DNA from: Acidilobaceae archaeon | GTDB lineage: Archaea > Thermoproteota > Thermoprotei_A > Sulfolobales > Acidilobaceae | Assembly: GCA_026985435.1 (NCBI GenBank) | Contig: JALSQL010000012.1 | Coordinates: 1-60,592 of the forward strand | Length of the DNA stretch: 60,592 nucleotides | Reading direction: 5' to 3' | Shown here: positions 8,243 to 16,437 of the stretch, piece after piece | How the letters are laid out: the number at the start of each line of letters is the position of its first letter | How positions within the stretch are numbered: the first letter of the stretch is position 1 | Made by a program: the position numbers and the translations under genes | The notes under the pieces: model-generated | Database searches by the model: none | What the model was told of the DNA's origin: nothing | What the model saw: only the letters and a program-made list of their open reading frames with translations

Positions 8243-8920
8243 CTAGCGGCCTTCTACTATCCTCCTAACAGCCGCGGCCACCTCGCCGCTCAGGAGCCTC
8301 GAGGGTACGCGCCTCCCCACGTACCTGGCCTCGATAGGGCCGCTGGCGTACATGGCCTCGCTCACGACGCCGGAGAACTCCGCGGGCGGCAGCAGCGCCG
8401 CCGCCCTGGCCTCGCCGGGGCGTATTGACTGGATGTTGGTCACTATAGTGAAGGCCGCGGCGCCCGCGGAGGCCCTGGTAACCATGAGCCTCGTGCCCGC
8501 CAGCGGCTCCACCCTGACTACCTCCACCCCTACAACGTCGACGGCCCACTCCGGCCTGTTCTCCTCCCCCAGCCTTATCCTGGCTGGGAGCCCGTAGAGT
8601 ATGAGGAGGGCCCAGCGTATCTCGGCGAACGCCAGCTCCTGGCCCGGGGTGAGCCTGGGCTTCTGCTCGGGCAGCAGCATCTCCCGGAGCCTCGAGGCCG
8701 CCTGGGAGACCCACCTGACCTCCTCGCTCTCGGCCAGCATCTCGGCGGGGAGGAAGCTGTACCTGGCCCTTAGGAGCCTCTTCCTCGCCTCCTCGACCAG
8801 CGCTAGCGCCTCCTGCCTCCTAACCGGCCAGGGGAGCCCCCACTGTCGTAGCCTCCGCTCGAGCATCGCCACAGCGTGGAGGGCCATGCCGAGCCTGTAG
8901 TCCCTGGCCGTGTCGACCAT
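8243..8920 (-). CDS. Protein with C-terminal EMAP-II-like tRNA-binding OB fold
   Basis: A 225-residue protein in two parts. The N-terminal 120 residues are helical and charged and I do not recognise them. The C-terminal half, from about VVGVEVVRVEPLAGTRL to ALLPPAEFSGVVSEAM, resembles the tRNA-binding OB fold of Arc1p, EMAP-II and the MetRS C-terminus, where the same order of a strand, an interrupted ligand loop and a KFRGxxSEGM-like motif is found. It may assist a tRNA synthetase or bind structured RNA. It begins seven bases after the phosphorylase stop, so it is cotranscribed with it. The domain call is by eye. Confidence 0.6.
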   Translation of the reverse strand: MVDTARDYRLGMALHAVAMLERRLRQWGLPWPVRRQEALALVEEARKRLLRARYSFLPAEMLAESEEVRWVSQAASRLREMLLPEQKPRLTPGQELAFAEIRWALLILYGLPARIRLGEENRPEWAVDVVGVEVVRVEPLAGTRLMVTRASAGAAAFTIVTNIQSIRPGEARAAALLPPAEFSGVVSEAMYASGPIEARYVGRRVPSRLLSGEVAAAVRRIVEGR

Positions 8921-8927
8921 CCCAGCG

Positions 8928-9656
8928 CTACACCTCCACCCGGGCTAGGGCCTCTAGCACCGCCTCCGCCGCCCTCCTCACGTGGGGCTCCAGCTCCTCG
9001 TGGGGCACCAGCCTCTCCTTCCCCGGGACGACCAGGTTGTCGGAGACCACCAGGAGCGAGGCGGCCCGGAACCCCCTGAGGGCCGCTAGGGTGTAGAGCA
9101 TCGCCACCTCCATCTCCACACACCTAAACCCTAGGCCGGCCAGCCTCCTAGCCATGCCCGGGTCCTCGGCGTAGAAGGCGTCGCTACTATACACCAGGCC
9201 AGCCGAGGCCCTGCCGCGCCTGGATGCCTCCCCGAGAACCGCCAGGGCCAGCTCGGGGTCCGCAGCGGCCGGGGGGCATATGCCCCCGAAGTACTGGCCT
9301 ATCGCGCCGCCCGGGTTGTAGCCGGCCCCCGTGGCGGCTACCATGTCGCCTATATCGAGGCCCTCCACGAGCGCCCCGCACGTGCCGAGCCTCACTATGG
9401 CCCTGGCGCCCAGGGCTGAGAGCTCCTCGAAGACGATGGCGGCGCTGGGGGCCCCAACTCCGTGGACCGCCACGGTGACGGGCACCCCCCGGTAGGTCCC
9501 CGTGTAGACTAGGAACCCCCTCCTCTCGTTGACAAGCCTGGCCCCCTCGAGCATGGAGGCCATCATCCTAGCCCTAGCCGGGTCCCCGACAGCCACAACC
9601 CTCTCGGCAACCTCCCCCGGCCTCGCCACTATATGCTGCGGCTCCCTAGCGCCCAC
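8928..9656 (-). CDS. 5'-methylthioadenosine / purine nucleoside phosphorylase
   Basis: A 242-residue PNP/UDP-family phosphorylase that closely resembles the hexameric Sulfolobus MTA phosphorylase in its motifs. PQHIVARPGEVAERVVAVGD (residues 6-25) opens the fold, RLGTCGALV holds the phosphate loop, SSDAFYAED and CVEMEVAMLYTL form the nucleoside site, and VSDNL supplies the base-binding Asp. It splits MTA, a by-product of polyamine synthesis, or purine nucleosides; an aminopropyltransferase that makes MTA is encoded at 31593-32513. The GTG start is 33 bases below a TATA box. First gene of a three-gene minus-strand unit. Confidence 0.9.
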   Translation of the reverse strand: MGAREPQHIVARPGEVAERVVAVGDPARARMMASMLEGARLVNERRGFLVYTGTYRGVPVTVAVHGVGAPSAAIVFEELSALGARAIVRLGTCGALVEGLDIGDMVAATGAGYNPGGAIGQYFGGICPPAAADPELALAVLGEASRRGRASAGLVYSSDAFYAEDPGMARRLAGLGFRCVEMEVAMLYTLAALRGFRAASLLVVSDNLVVPGKERLVPHEELEPHVRRAAEAVLEALARVEV

Positions 9657-9688
9657 CAGCCAGCACCCGCCAACCCCGGGTGGCGCCT

Positions 9689-9699
9689 GGAATATAGGC
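9689..9699 (-). promoter_or_regulatory. TATA box of the phosphorylase operon, flanked by GGCGCC
   Basis: GCCTATATTCC on the minus strand lies about 38 bases before the phosphorylase GTG. Identical self-complementary hexamers GGCGCC at 9682-9687 and 9697-9702 bracket it, so a dimeric factor could compete with TBP here. That role is inference. Confidence 0.5.
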
Positions 9700-9701
9700 G
9701 C

Positions 9702-11006
9702 CTAGACCCGCCCACCGCTACCCCGCCTCCGGCGCCCCCGCCCCCGGGCTAGGAGCCTCGAGAGGGGCAGGCCGACTATCAGCCTCTCTGGGGAGAGCAG
9801 CCTGCTGGCGGCCAGGGTCCAGAGGGCGGCGTGGCCCGCCTGGGCTGCGAGGGCCGCGGCCGCCAGGCCCGGCCTGCCGAACTCGGCGGCGGCCACCGCG
9901 GTGAGGGGCGGGTAGAGCGGGTCTGCGAGCAGCGCGAGGCCCCTCGCGCCTAGGGGTATGATACCCACGAAGACCGCGAAGTAGGGTATGAGTAGGAGGA
10001 ACGCGAAGTAGTTCGCGACCAGCTGGGCGCCCCTCACGTCCTGCGCGCCGAGCCCGAGTATCAGGCCGAGCACCGCCGCCGTGTAGAGGGCCAGGGCCAG
10101 GGCGGCCACTGTGACGGCGCCCGTCTGAGGCGTTAGCCTCAGTGCGGCCTGAACCGCCTCTCCGGGGGCGCCGGCGGCCCTCAGGGTCGAGGTTACCGCG
10201 TGGTAGTAGAAGGCGAAGCCCGCGGTGAAGCTGGCCAGGCCCGCGAGGGCCACCACGAGCACCCCCAGCATCTTAGAAACGACCACGTCGCCCGGGGTGA
10301 CCGGGGACGCTAGGAGCATCTCGAGAGTCTTAGCCTCCCTCTCCATGCCTATGCTTATCGCCCCAACCTGCACCGCCGAGGTGAGCAGGACCAGCACCAC
10401 GACGGGCAGCGTGTACATCGAGAGGAGGTAGGAGCCATACCTCTCAGCGGGTATAGTCTTACCCCACACGCTCAGGTAGCCCTCCACCCTGGCGGGGCTG
10501 GCGAGCAGCTCGGCCGAGACTCCGGGGATGGCCTGCCTGCACCTCTCGGCTATGAACGCCCTCACCACGCCCCTCACAACGCTCGACACCCGGGAGAGGG
10601 CTCCCTGGCCGGCCGGGCTGGGCCCGGGGAGGCTGTAGTAGGCGACCACGCCCACCGGCCTCCCCTGGGTGAGGTTCTCAGCGGCACCAGCCTCAACCAC
10701 CAGGGCCAGCCTATACCCCCCGGCGACCGCCCTCGCCGCGTCCTCCCGGCTGCCCCGCTCTAGGCTCGCGTTCAGGGCGGCCGCCAGGGCCGCTGCTATC
10801 GGCCTATCCTCGGGGGACTCGTAGTACACCACCGCGGGCTGGACCGTCGAGGCCTCCTCGACGGTCTTCTTCACTGCCGCTGCCTGGATGGAGCCCATGA
10901 TGGCCATTATCAGGGCTGGCATGACTATGAGGCCCATCACCACCAGCCTCTCCCTCAGGAGCCCCCGGACCTCCTTCGCCACCAGGGCCCTCCTCGTGCC
11001 CGGCAC
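9702..11006 (-). CDS. ABC-2 type transporter permease
   Basis: A 434-residue membrane protein with the ABC-2 layout: one N-terminal transmembrane helix (about 23-43), a large extracellular segment of roughly 140 residues with N-glycosylation-type sequons, then five or so helices with Ala/Val/Leu-rich sequence. The conserved cytoplasmic piece EREAKTLEMLLASPV at about 224-238 is typical of NatB/YhaP-like permeases and contacts the ATPase. The tail is Arg/Gly-rich. It starts with GTG six bases after the ATPase gene stop, so the two form one exporter. The substrate is unknown; context suggests it works with the membrane regulator and secreted protein upstream. Confidence 0.88.
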   Translation of the reverse strand: MPGTRRALVAKEVRGLLRERLVVMGLIVMPALIMAIMGSIQAAAVKKTVEEASTVQPAVVYYESPEDRPIAAALAAALNASLERGSREDAARAVAGGYRLALVVEAGAAENLTQGRPVGVVAYYSLPGPSPAGQGALSRVSSVVRGVVRAFIAERCRQAIPGVSAELLASPARVEGYLSVWGKTIPAERYGSYLLSMYTLPVVVLVLLTSAVQVGAISIGMEREAKTLEMLLASPVTPGDVVVSKMLGVLVVALAGLASFTAGFAFYYHAVTSTLRAAGAPGEAVQAALRLTPQTGAVTVAALALALYTAAVLGLILGLGAQDVRGAQLVANYFAFLLLIPYFAVFVGIIPLGARGLALLADPLYPPLTAVAAAEFGRPGLAAAALAAQAGHAALWTLAASRLLSPERLIVGLPLSRLLARGRGRRRRGSGGRV

Positions 11007-11012
11007 GGCAGC

Positions 11013-11777
11013 CTACACCCCCACGGCCTTCAGGTAGACCTCCTCGAGCGTCTCCGCCCCGTACCTCTCCATGAGCTCCCCCGGCCTGCCCTCGGCAACG
11101 ACCCTGCCCCCGCTTATGATGTACACCCTGTCGGCGAGCACCTCCATCTCCATAAGGTTGTGGCTAGACACTAGCACAGCCGCCCCCCGCCGGGCCTCCT
11201 CCCTCACTAGCCTCCTGATGGCAACGGCGTGCTCAACGTCTATACCGCTCGTGGGCTCGTCGAGCACCACTATCCTGGGCCTAGTCATCAGGGCGCGGGC
11301 CAGGAGGATCCTCCTCCTCATACCCTTGCTGTACTCGCCCATCGGCCTCTCCAGGTCCTCCAGCGGGAGGCCCGAGATCTCGGCCCCCCTCCTAACCATC
11401 TCCTCGGCCTCCCCGGGGTCCTCAGCGTAGAGGCTGGCGGAGAACCTCAGGAACTCCATGCCGGTCATGTGCTTGTAAACCCCGGCCTCCTCGGGGAGGT
11501 AGCCCAGGAGCCTCCTTAGGCGGGGGCCGCCCCTCCACGGCTCCGAGCCCGCCACCACCACGCGGCCCCTATCCGGCCTCACAAGCCCCACTATGATGCG
11601 CATCGTAGTAGTCTTCCCGGCCCCGTTGGGGCCGGCCAGGCCGACAACCTCCCCCGCGTCGACGTGGAGGCTCACACCCCGGAGGGCGACCACGCCACCG
11701 TAATACCTCTTCCACACGTCATCGAGGACCACGAGACGCTCCAAGAGGGCGCCCCTGGATGTCGAGGCCAGAGGCAT
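11013..11777 (-). CDS. ABC transporter ATP-binding protein
   Basis: The 254-residue ATPase of an ABC-2 exporter of the CcmA/NatA type. Walker A GPNGAGKT is at about residues 50-57, the Q-loop region YLPEEAGVYKHMTG follows, the signature is YSKGMRRR and Walker B plus catalytic Glu is IVVLDEPTSG, with the H-loop at SSHN. The signature differs from the usual LSGGQ, but LSKGM/YSKGM is common in this subfamily. The C-terminus is short and lacks a regulatory domain. It pairs with the permease just downstream. A 77-base gap separates it from the membrane regulator gene, so it might have its own promoter. Confidence 0.93.
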   Translation of the reverse strand: MPLASTSRGALLERLVVLDDVWKRYYGGVVALRGVSLHVDAGEVVGLAGPNGAGKTTTMRIIVGLVRPDRGRVVVAGSEPWRGGPRLRRLLGYLPEEAGVYKHMTGMEFLRFSASLYAEDPGEAEEMVRRGAEISGLPLEDLERPMGEYSKGMRRRILLARALMTRPRIVVLDEPTSGIDVEHAVAIRRLVREEARRGAAVLVSSHNLMEMEVLADRVYIISGGRVVAEGRPGELMERYGAETLEEVYLKAVGV

Positions 11778-11854
11778 CTCTAATAACCGTTAACAGACTA
11801 GGATAGCCACGCGTGAACCGCCCAGAAACCCGCGGAGGCGCAGAGTGTAGCGTC

Positions 11855-12808
11855 TTACCTGACCCTATACCTCCTGGGGCCACCGGGCTCGTCTATGTGC
11901 TCCACTAGCCCCATCTCCTCCAGCTTCCTCAGCCTCCTGTAGAGTGGGGTCCTGGGTATACGGGTCGCCTCCATTATCTCCTGGGCTGTGGCGGGCCCGT
12001 GGTCCCGGAGGAAGGCTAGGATCGCCTCGTCCCTCTCGTCAAGCCTCGACGCCACGGCCTCAACCGCCGCCCCTCCGCCCCCTCCGCGGCCGCGGTGTGC
12101 AGCCAGGTACCAGGCTGCCCCCGCGGCGGCCGCCGCGGCTAGGGTGAGGGGTGCCAGCCAGGCCGTCGTGCCTCCGCCTCCCTGGGTGGTCTGCCCCTGG
12201 GTTTCGGCCCCGCCGCCTCCGGGGGCGCTGCCGGGGGGTGTGGCCCCTTGGGGTGGGGTTTGGGGCACTATCACGTATTCCACACTGACGTGGCCTGGCG
12301 GTAGGAGTAGCGCTGGGCTGCCGTTGTACAGCGTGGGGGTTACCGTGGTGGGCTCGACGCTTATGGGCACGGCGCCCTCGGGTAGGACTACCAGCGTCTG
12401 GGTGGGGCTCGTGTATTCTAGCCTCCAGTACTGGCCGCTCTTCACCGTCAGGTTGGCGGTTAGGTAGTACACGTGGACGTCGTCCTGGGTGTAGTACGTC
12501 ACGTTAAGCGCCCCGCCAGCCTCCTCCACCGGCAGCACCAGCCCCGACTGCTCGGCCCCATAGTAGATCGGGGCCCCGAGCAGGGGCACCTCGAGGCTCC
12601 CGGGGGCCTCCTGGGGGGTGTAGTAGGTCTCCACGTAGACGTAGCCGTCGGGGTACACCACCAGCGCCAGCCACGGGGCCTCCCGGCCAGCGGCGAGGGC
12701 CGCTGGCGCCTGCAGGGCTGCCGCGGCGAGGGCTAGCAGCAGCGCCGCCCATAGCAGCCGTGGCCGGGGCCCGGTGTTGCCGCTTCTCACCAGGCTCTCA
12801 CCCTGCAA
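11855..12808 (-). CDS. Membrane-anchored winged-helix regulator with extracellular domain
   Basis: A 317-residue one-component sensor-like protein. Residues about 19-41 form a signal or anchor helix, about 45-185 a Tyr/Val/Thr-rich beta domain predicted outside the cell, about 186-215 a Gly/Gln/Thr linker, and about 217-239 a second transmembrane helix. A winged helix-turn-helix (254-317) then follows in the cytoplasm, with ATAQEIMEATRIPRTPLYRR as the HTH and a short wing. The arrangement implies that an extracellular signal is passed to a DNA-binding domain at the membrane. It lies 16 bases after the secreted helical-repeat gene and upstream of the ABC exporter genes, which are its likely targets. 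No family name can be assigned with certainty. Confidence 0.75.
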   Translation of the reverse strand: MQGESLVRSGNTGPRPRLLWAALLLALAAAALQAPAALAAGREAPWLALVVYPDGYVYVETYYTPQEAPGSLEVPLLGAPIYYGAEQSGLVLPVEEAGGALNVTYYTQDDVHVYYLTANLTVKSGQYWRLEYTSPTQTLVVLPEGAVPISVEPTTVTPTLYNGSPALLLPPGHVSVEYVIVPQTPPQGATPPGSAPGGGGAETQGQTTQGGGGTTAWLAPLTLAAAAAAGAAWYLAAHRGRGGGGGAAVEAVASRLDERDEAILAFLRDHGPATAQEIMEATRIPRTPLYRRLRKLEEMGLVEHIDEPGGPRRYRVR

Positions 12809-12824
12809 CCCCCCCGGGGCGCCG

Positions 12825-14003
12825 CTACCTGTCGCCCCCTCCCTTATGCCCGCCGCCCCTGCCGGGGCCGTGCCAGCCCATGCCGCCGCCCCAGCCCGGG
12901 CAGGGGCACCAGCCGCCGGGGCCGCGGTTGCCGTGCTCGTGGCCTCCGTGGAGGCCCGCTGCCACGCTGGCCATGAGCTGGGGCCAGTAGCCAGCCATGC
13001 CCCTGACCTGGTCGAGGGCCGAGGCCAGCGTGTCTCTAGCCTGGCCGACCAGCTCCAGGGCTAGGGTGTCGTTGCCGGCCTCCAGCGCGTCCCTGGCCTG
13101 CTGTAGTAGCTGGCCAGCCGCCTGGAGTGCCGTGGCTAGCGTGTTGAGCGGCTCCGTGTACCATGTAACCATCACGTGGGGCCTCGCCTGCAGCCTAACC
13201 GCCAGCCGGAGCGCCGCGTCGACCCTGGCTATCGCCTCGTCGAGGGCCTGGCTGGCGTTCGGCGACCCGGAGGCTATAGCGTCGTACGACTCGTTAACCG
13301 CCTCCAGGGCGTTGTAGGCCGCCCTAACAAGGCCCGCGAGGCCGCCCTGCATGTGCACCGCGGGCCTGGCGGTCCTGTAGAACTCGCTAGTGGCGGCCCC
13401 GATGAGCCGCACCGCCTCGTGGAGCAGGCGCGCCGCGCCGGTGACGTTGCCCTCCTCTAGAGCGGCCCTAGCCTGTGCGAGTAGCTCCTGGGACTGGTTC
13501 AGCTTCTCTATGACGCCGCCCAGGTTGTACTCGCCAGCCAGAGCCATGGCCTCCTCGAGGAGGAGCTCCACGTGCCTCTCGTGGACCTCAATGGCGGCCT
13601 CGAGGGCTGCCCCCGACCCGTTCGCCGCCCCGGGGCCGGCCTGGCCGCCCAGCATGCCAGCCTGCTGGAGGGCAGCCACCGCCTGGCGAGCGGCGCCTAG
13701 GAGCAGCTGGAAGGCGCCGGTCTCGTTGCCCTCGCTGGCCAGCGCCTCGGCCCTGGCTAGCGTCTGGTTCAGCTGGGCCGCCAGGCTCACATTAACACTA
13801 TTTAACATGTATACCAGTATCTCAACCCTACCCTCCAGGGCCTCCAGGGCCCTGGCGCCTGCCTCGACCCGGGCCCCGCCCCCGGTGCTGCCGGGCCCCG
13901 CCGCGCCCGCTAGGGGCGCGAGGGCCGCGAGGGCTACCAGGGCCAGCATCGCGGGGGCCCAGATGCGTGGCCTAACCAGCCGCACGCCCTGCCACACCTC
14001 CAC
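12825..14003 (-). CDS. Secreted helical-repeat protein with His/Cys/Gly-rich tail
   Basis: A 392-residue predicted secreted protein that I do not recognise. A signal peptide occupies about residues 14-35. The mature part is Ala/Leu/Glu-rich and helical and carries nine N-x-S/T sequons. A helix-turn-helix unit recurs three times (about 82-110, 175-203, 299-327), each centred on E/A-G-N-x-T followed by Ala and Leu, as in LEEGNVTGAARLLHEA and LEAGNDTLALELVGQA. From residue 352 the sequence turns His/Gly/Trp-rich, with HGGHEHG and CPCPGWGGG, which could bind metal. It is followed after 16 bases by the membrane winged-helix regulator. A ZraP/Spy-like extracellular sensor or chaperone is one possibility, by analogy only. 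Confidence 0.6.
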   Translation of the reverse strand: MEVWQGVRLVRPRIWAPAMLALVALAALAPLAGAAGPGSTGGGARVEAGARALEALEGRVEILVYMLNSVNVSLAAQLNQTLARAEALASEGNETGAFQLLLGAARQAVAALQQAGMLGGQAGPGAANGSGAALEAAIEVHERHVELLLEEAMALAGEYNLGGVIEKLNQSQELLAQARAALEEGNVTGAARLLHEAVRLIGAATSEFYRTARPAVHMQGGLAGLVRAAYNALEAVNESYDAIASGSPNASQALDEAIARVDAALRLAVRLQARPHVMVTWYTEPLNTLATALQAAGQLLQQARDALEAGNDTLALELVGQARDTLASALDQVRGMAGYWPQLMASVAAGLHGGHEHGNRGPGGWCPCPGWGGGMGWHGPGRGGGHKGGGDR

Positions 14004-14125
14004 CCCTCCAGGGGGCCCTCATACCTCTTGAGGCACGCTCCCGGGACCGGGGCGGCACGGGCCCCGGGACTGGCTAGGGGATATAGGGGCCAGCAGCCCT
14101 GGCCGGGCTTGTGGGGCTGGGCGCC

Positions 14126-14662
14126 ATGCCGAGGGCCCTGATAATAACTGGGGAGGGCTTCGAGGACATCGAGCTGCTCTACCCCTACTACAGGCTTCTC
14201 GAGGCGGGGTTCGAGGTTGTCATAGCCGCCCCGTCGAGGGGTAGGGTTAGGGGCAAGCACGGCTACGAGGTCGAAGCCGACCAGGCCCTCGACGAGGTCG
14301 ACCCTGCATCCTTCGACGTGCTAGTCCTGCCGGGCGGGAGGGGCCCCGAGCGGGCCCGCGTGCACCCCAGGGCGGGGGAGGTTGTGGCCCATTTCATCGA
14401 CTCAGAGAAGCCCGTGGCGGCGATCTGCCACGGGCCCCAGCTCCTGATAACCGCTAGGAGGGTGAGTGGTAGGAGGCTGACCAGCTACTGGGGTATAAGG
14501 GACGACCTCGTGGTGGCGGGCGCTGAGTGGGTTGACGAGCCGGTCGTGGTCGATGGGAACCTGGTTACTGCCAGGTACCCGCCCGACATACCCTTCTGGA
14601 TGAGGGAGTTCTTCCGCCTCCTCGAGAGGAGGGGCCTCCTGAAGCCCTACCCCGAGGGCTGA
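14126..14662 (+). CDS. DJ-1/PfpI family protein
   Basis: A 178-residue class I glutamine amidotransferase-like protein. The nucleophile elbow is AAICHGPQLL (Cys at about 99, followed by His), with the acidic partner in GFEDIELLYP near residue 14-20. The pattern is that of PfpI/DJ-1, whose members are reported as proteases, deglycases or chaperones. The fold is complete and the length normal. The ATG at 14126 is preferred over a GTG at 14111, because it gives the conserved MPRALIITGEGFED start. It lies alone between divergent and convergent neighbours and converges with the KH gene across three bases. Confidence 0.9.
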   Translation: MPRALIITGEGFEDIELLYPYYRLLEAGFEVVIAAPSRGRVRGKHGYEVEADQALDEVDPASFDVLVLPGGRGPERARVHPRAGEVVAHFIDSEKPVAAICHGPQLLITARRVSGRRLTSYWGIRDDLVVAGAEWVDEPVVVDGNLVTARYPPDIPFWMREFFRLLERRGLLKPYPEG

Positions 14663-14665
14663 GGG

Positions 14666-15262
14666 CTAGTAGGGGGGCTCGCCTAGCCCCCACATCCTGA
14701 GGCTCTCCCTCCTCTTTATCTCCCTCATGAGCCTCTCGATGTGCCTGTAGACTGTGCTGTGCATCCTACCCTCCACCAGCATCTCGACGGCCTCCTTGGC
14801 GGCCATCGCCCGCTCGTACTCCCCTATTATTGCCACGTGGTAGTCCCCAACAACCATGTCGACGCCTGTCATCTGCTCTATCGTCTTCCTAGCCCTCCCG
14901 CCCTCCCCTATTATCCTCGCCTTCACCCTCCTCAGGTGGTTGGGCGCGTCGCCCACCCTCTGCTTTAGGTCTACCACGACTAGAACTTGGTCCTCGTCGA
15001 GGAGGCGGAGCGCCTTCTCGAGGGGGAACCCCAGGGCTATCGCCTTCACGACCTCCGCCGCCTTCATAACGTTTATCGGCGGCGTCGCGGGGGACTCGGG
15101 CTCGACTATGACGAGCGAGTTCTCCGAGTCCACGGTTAGCACCGTCCCGGTGCGCCTCATTATCTCGAGCTTGTTCCTGCCACCCTCGCCTATGACGGCC
15201 CCCAGCCTCTCGGGGGGCACCCTCACGTACATCCTAGGCCTCACCGGCTGCCCTTCAGGCAT
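14666..15262 (-). CDS. KH-domain rRNA-processing protein, Dim2/Pno1-like
   Basis: The archaeal homologue of Pno1/Dim2, which binds the 3' end of pre-16S rRNA during small-subunit maturation. Two KH domains are visible: RLGAVIGEGGRNKLEIMRRT (about residues 19-38) and VKARIIGEGGRARKTIEQMT (about 113-132), each with the GxxG loop. The 198-residue length is typical. Its start lies 22 bases inside the RIO1 gene, implying translational coupling. The gene order aIF1A-RIO1-Dim2 is widely conserved in archaea, which supports the name. Confidence 0.93.
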   Translation of the reverse strand: MPEGQPVRPRMYVRVPPERLGAVIGEGGRNKLEIMRRTGTVLTVDSENSLVIVEPESPATPPINVMKAAEVVKAIALGFPLEKALRLLDEDQVLVVVDLKQRVGDAPNHLRRVKARIIGEGGRARKTIEQMTGVDMVVGDYHVAIIGEYERAMAAKEAVEMLVEGRMHSTVYRHIERLMREIKRRESLRMWGLGEPPY

Positions 15263-16038
15263 TCCAGCAGCTCACCCCGCAGCTCACCCAGGCCCGGGGG
15301 CTCGGCCCCCAGTAGGCCCCTGTAGAAGGAGGCGATATTACGGATGTCCCTCTCCAGGAACTCGGCCGCGTGTGGGTGGCCGTGGCTAACGGCCTGGGCG
15401 ACGTCTATGACCCACACGCCCCCCCTCCAGACTATGAGGTTGTACTCGCTCAGGTCAGCGTGGACCAGCCTGGCCCTGCACACGATCCCGCGTAGCTGCT
15501 CCACAGTGTCGCGCCACAGCTCCAGGATCTCCCCCCCAGCGGCCTCGCGGGCCGCCTCCACCAGGAGGGGGGCCCGGTAGCCCTCCTCCCCCAGGAACTC
15601 CATCACGAGTACGTTACCCTGGAAGGCGAGGGGCTCGGGGACCCTCACCCCGGCCTCCCGTAGCCTCCTCAGGTTCCTGAACTCCTTCCTAGTCCACTCG
15701 TAGATCAGCCTCCTGAAGTTCCCCGAGGGTATGCGCTCGAACCGCGGGTCCCCCAGGATGTACTTGCGTATGCTCTTCCGGAACTCCGCCGTGAAGGACA
15801 GGTATATCTTGACAGCTAGCTCGCGGCCCCCGCGGCCCCGGGCCCAGTAGACCCTCGCCTCCTTCCCGGCGCTCACCACGCCCCGGAGCTCCCTTATCAC
15901 GCCCTTGGCTATGAGCCTCTCAACGTGCCCCATTGTTATGGGGTCGAATACCTCCTCGACAGTCTTGAGTAGGTCCCTATCCTTGACCCTCTCATCCTCC
16001 TCGCGGGCCCTCCTGAGCCAGCGGGCCCTCCTCCTCAT
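15241..16038 (-). CDS. rio1: RIO1-type serine/threonine kinase
   Basis: A 265-residue RIO kinase/ATPase acting in late 30S maturation. The degenerate P-loop VVSAGKEARVYWA (about residues 53-65), the ATP-binding Lys in AVKIY, the catalytic loop LVHADLSEYNLIV (about 197-209) and the metal-binding IDVAQAV (about 217-223, IDxxQ) are all present, and SAGKEARVY is diagnostic for RIO1. It overlaps the aIF1A stop by four bases and the Dim2 start by 22 bases, so the three form one tightly coupled unit. Confidence 0.96.
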   Translation of the reverse strand: MRRRARWLRRAREEDERVKDRDLLKTVEEVFDPITMGHVERLIAKGVIRELRGVVSAGKEARVYWARGRGGRELAVKIYLSFTAEFRKSIRKYILGDPRFERIPSGNFRRLIYEWTRKEFRNLRRLREAGVRVPEPLAFQGNVLVMEFLGEEGYRAPLLVEAAREAAGGEILELWRDTVEQLRGIVCRARLVHADLSEYNLIVWRGGVWVIDVAQAVSHGHPHAAEFLERDIRNIASFYRGLLGAEPPGLGELRGELLECLKGSR

Positions 16039-16406
16039 AGCTCCTCTCCAACCTCCTCGAGGAACTCCTCCGGCAGCACCCCCGTCTCTATCAGCTTCCT
16101 CACCTCATCCCTAGCATACCTGTAGACGACCTCGCCCTTCTCCACGTCTGCGTCCTTGCGGTCCCTGACCCCCCAGGGTAGGAGTAGTATAACGTCGCCC
16201 TCGTGCATCCAGACCCGGCGTCTCATCTTGCCCGGTATCCACGCCTTGTACACCTTGCCGTCGGTGCACATCGCCTCCACCCAGCCAGCGCCTAGGACCC
16301 TCTGGATAACGCAGAGTATCGTGCCCTCCTCCTCGCTGGGTAGGGGGACCTCCTTCTTCCCGCCCTCGCCCTCTCTCCTTCTACCGCCCCTCCTTCGGGC
16401 CATCAC
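16035..16406 (-). CDS. eif1A: Translation initiation factor aIF1A
   Basis: The archaeal eIF1A/IF1 homologue, an S1-like OB-fold that binds the ribosomal A site during initiation. A basic N-terminal tail (RRRGGRRREGEGG) precedes the OB fold, which contains GAGWVEAMCTDGKVYKAWIP (about 40-59) and VWMHEGDVILLLPWG. The C-terminal helix is acidic. Start codons GTG 16406 and ATG 16403 are adjacent; the ATG is the more likely one. It lies 31 bases after the NMD3 gene and overlaps RIO1 by four bases. Confidence 0.96.
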   Translation of the reverse strand: MMARRRGGRRREGEGGKKEVPLPSEEEGTILCVIQRVLGAGWVEAMCTDGKVYKAWIPGKMRRRVWMHEGDVILLLPWGVRDRKDADVEKGEVVYRYARDEVRKLIETGVLPEEFLEEVGEEL

Positions 16407-16437
16407 ACGCCACCGGGGGGCTGGGGGGCTGCGGCAG

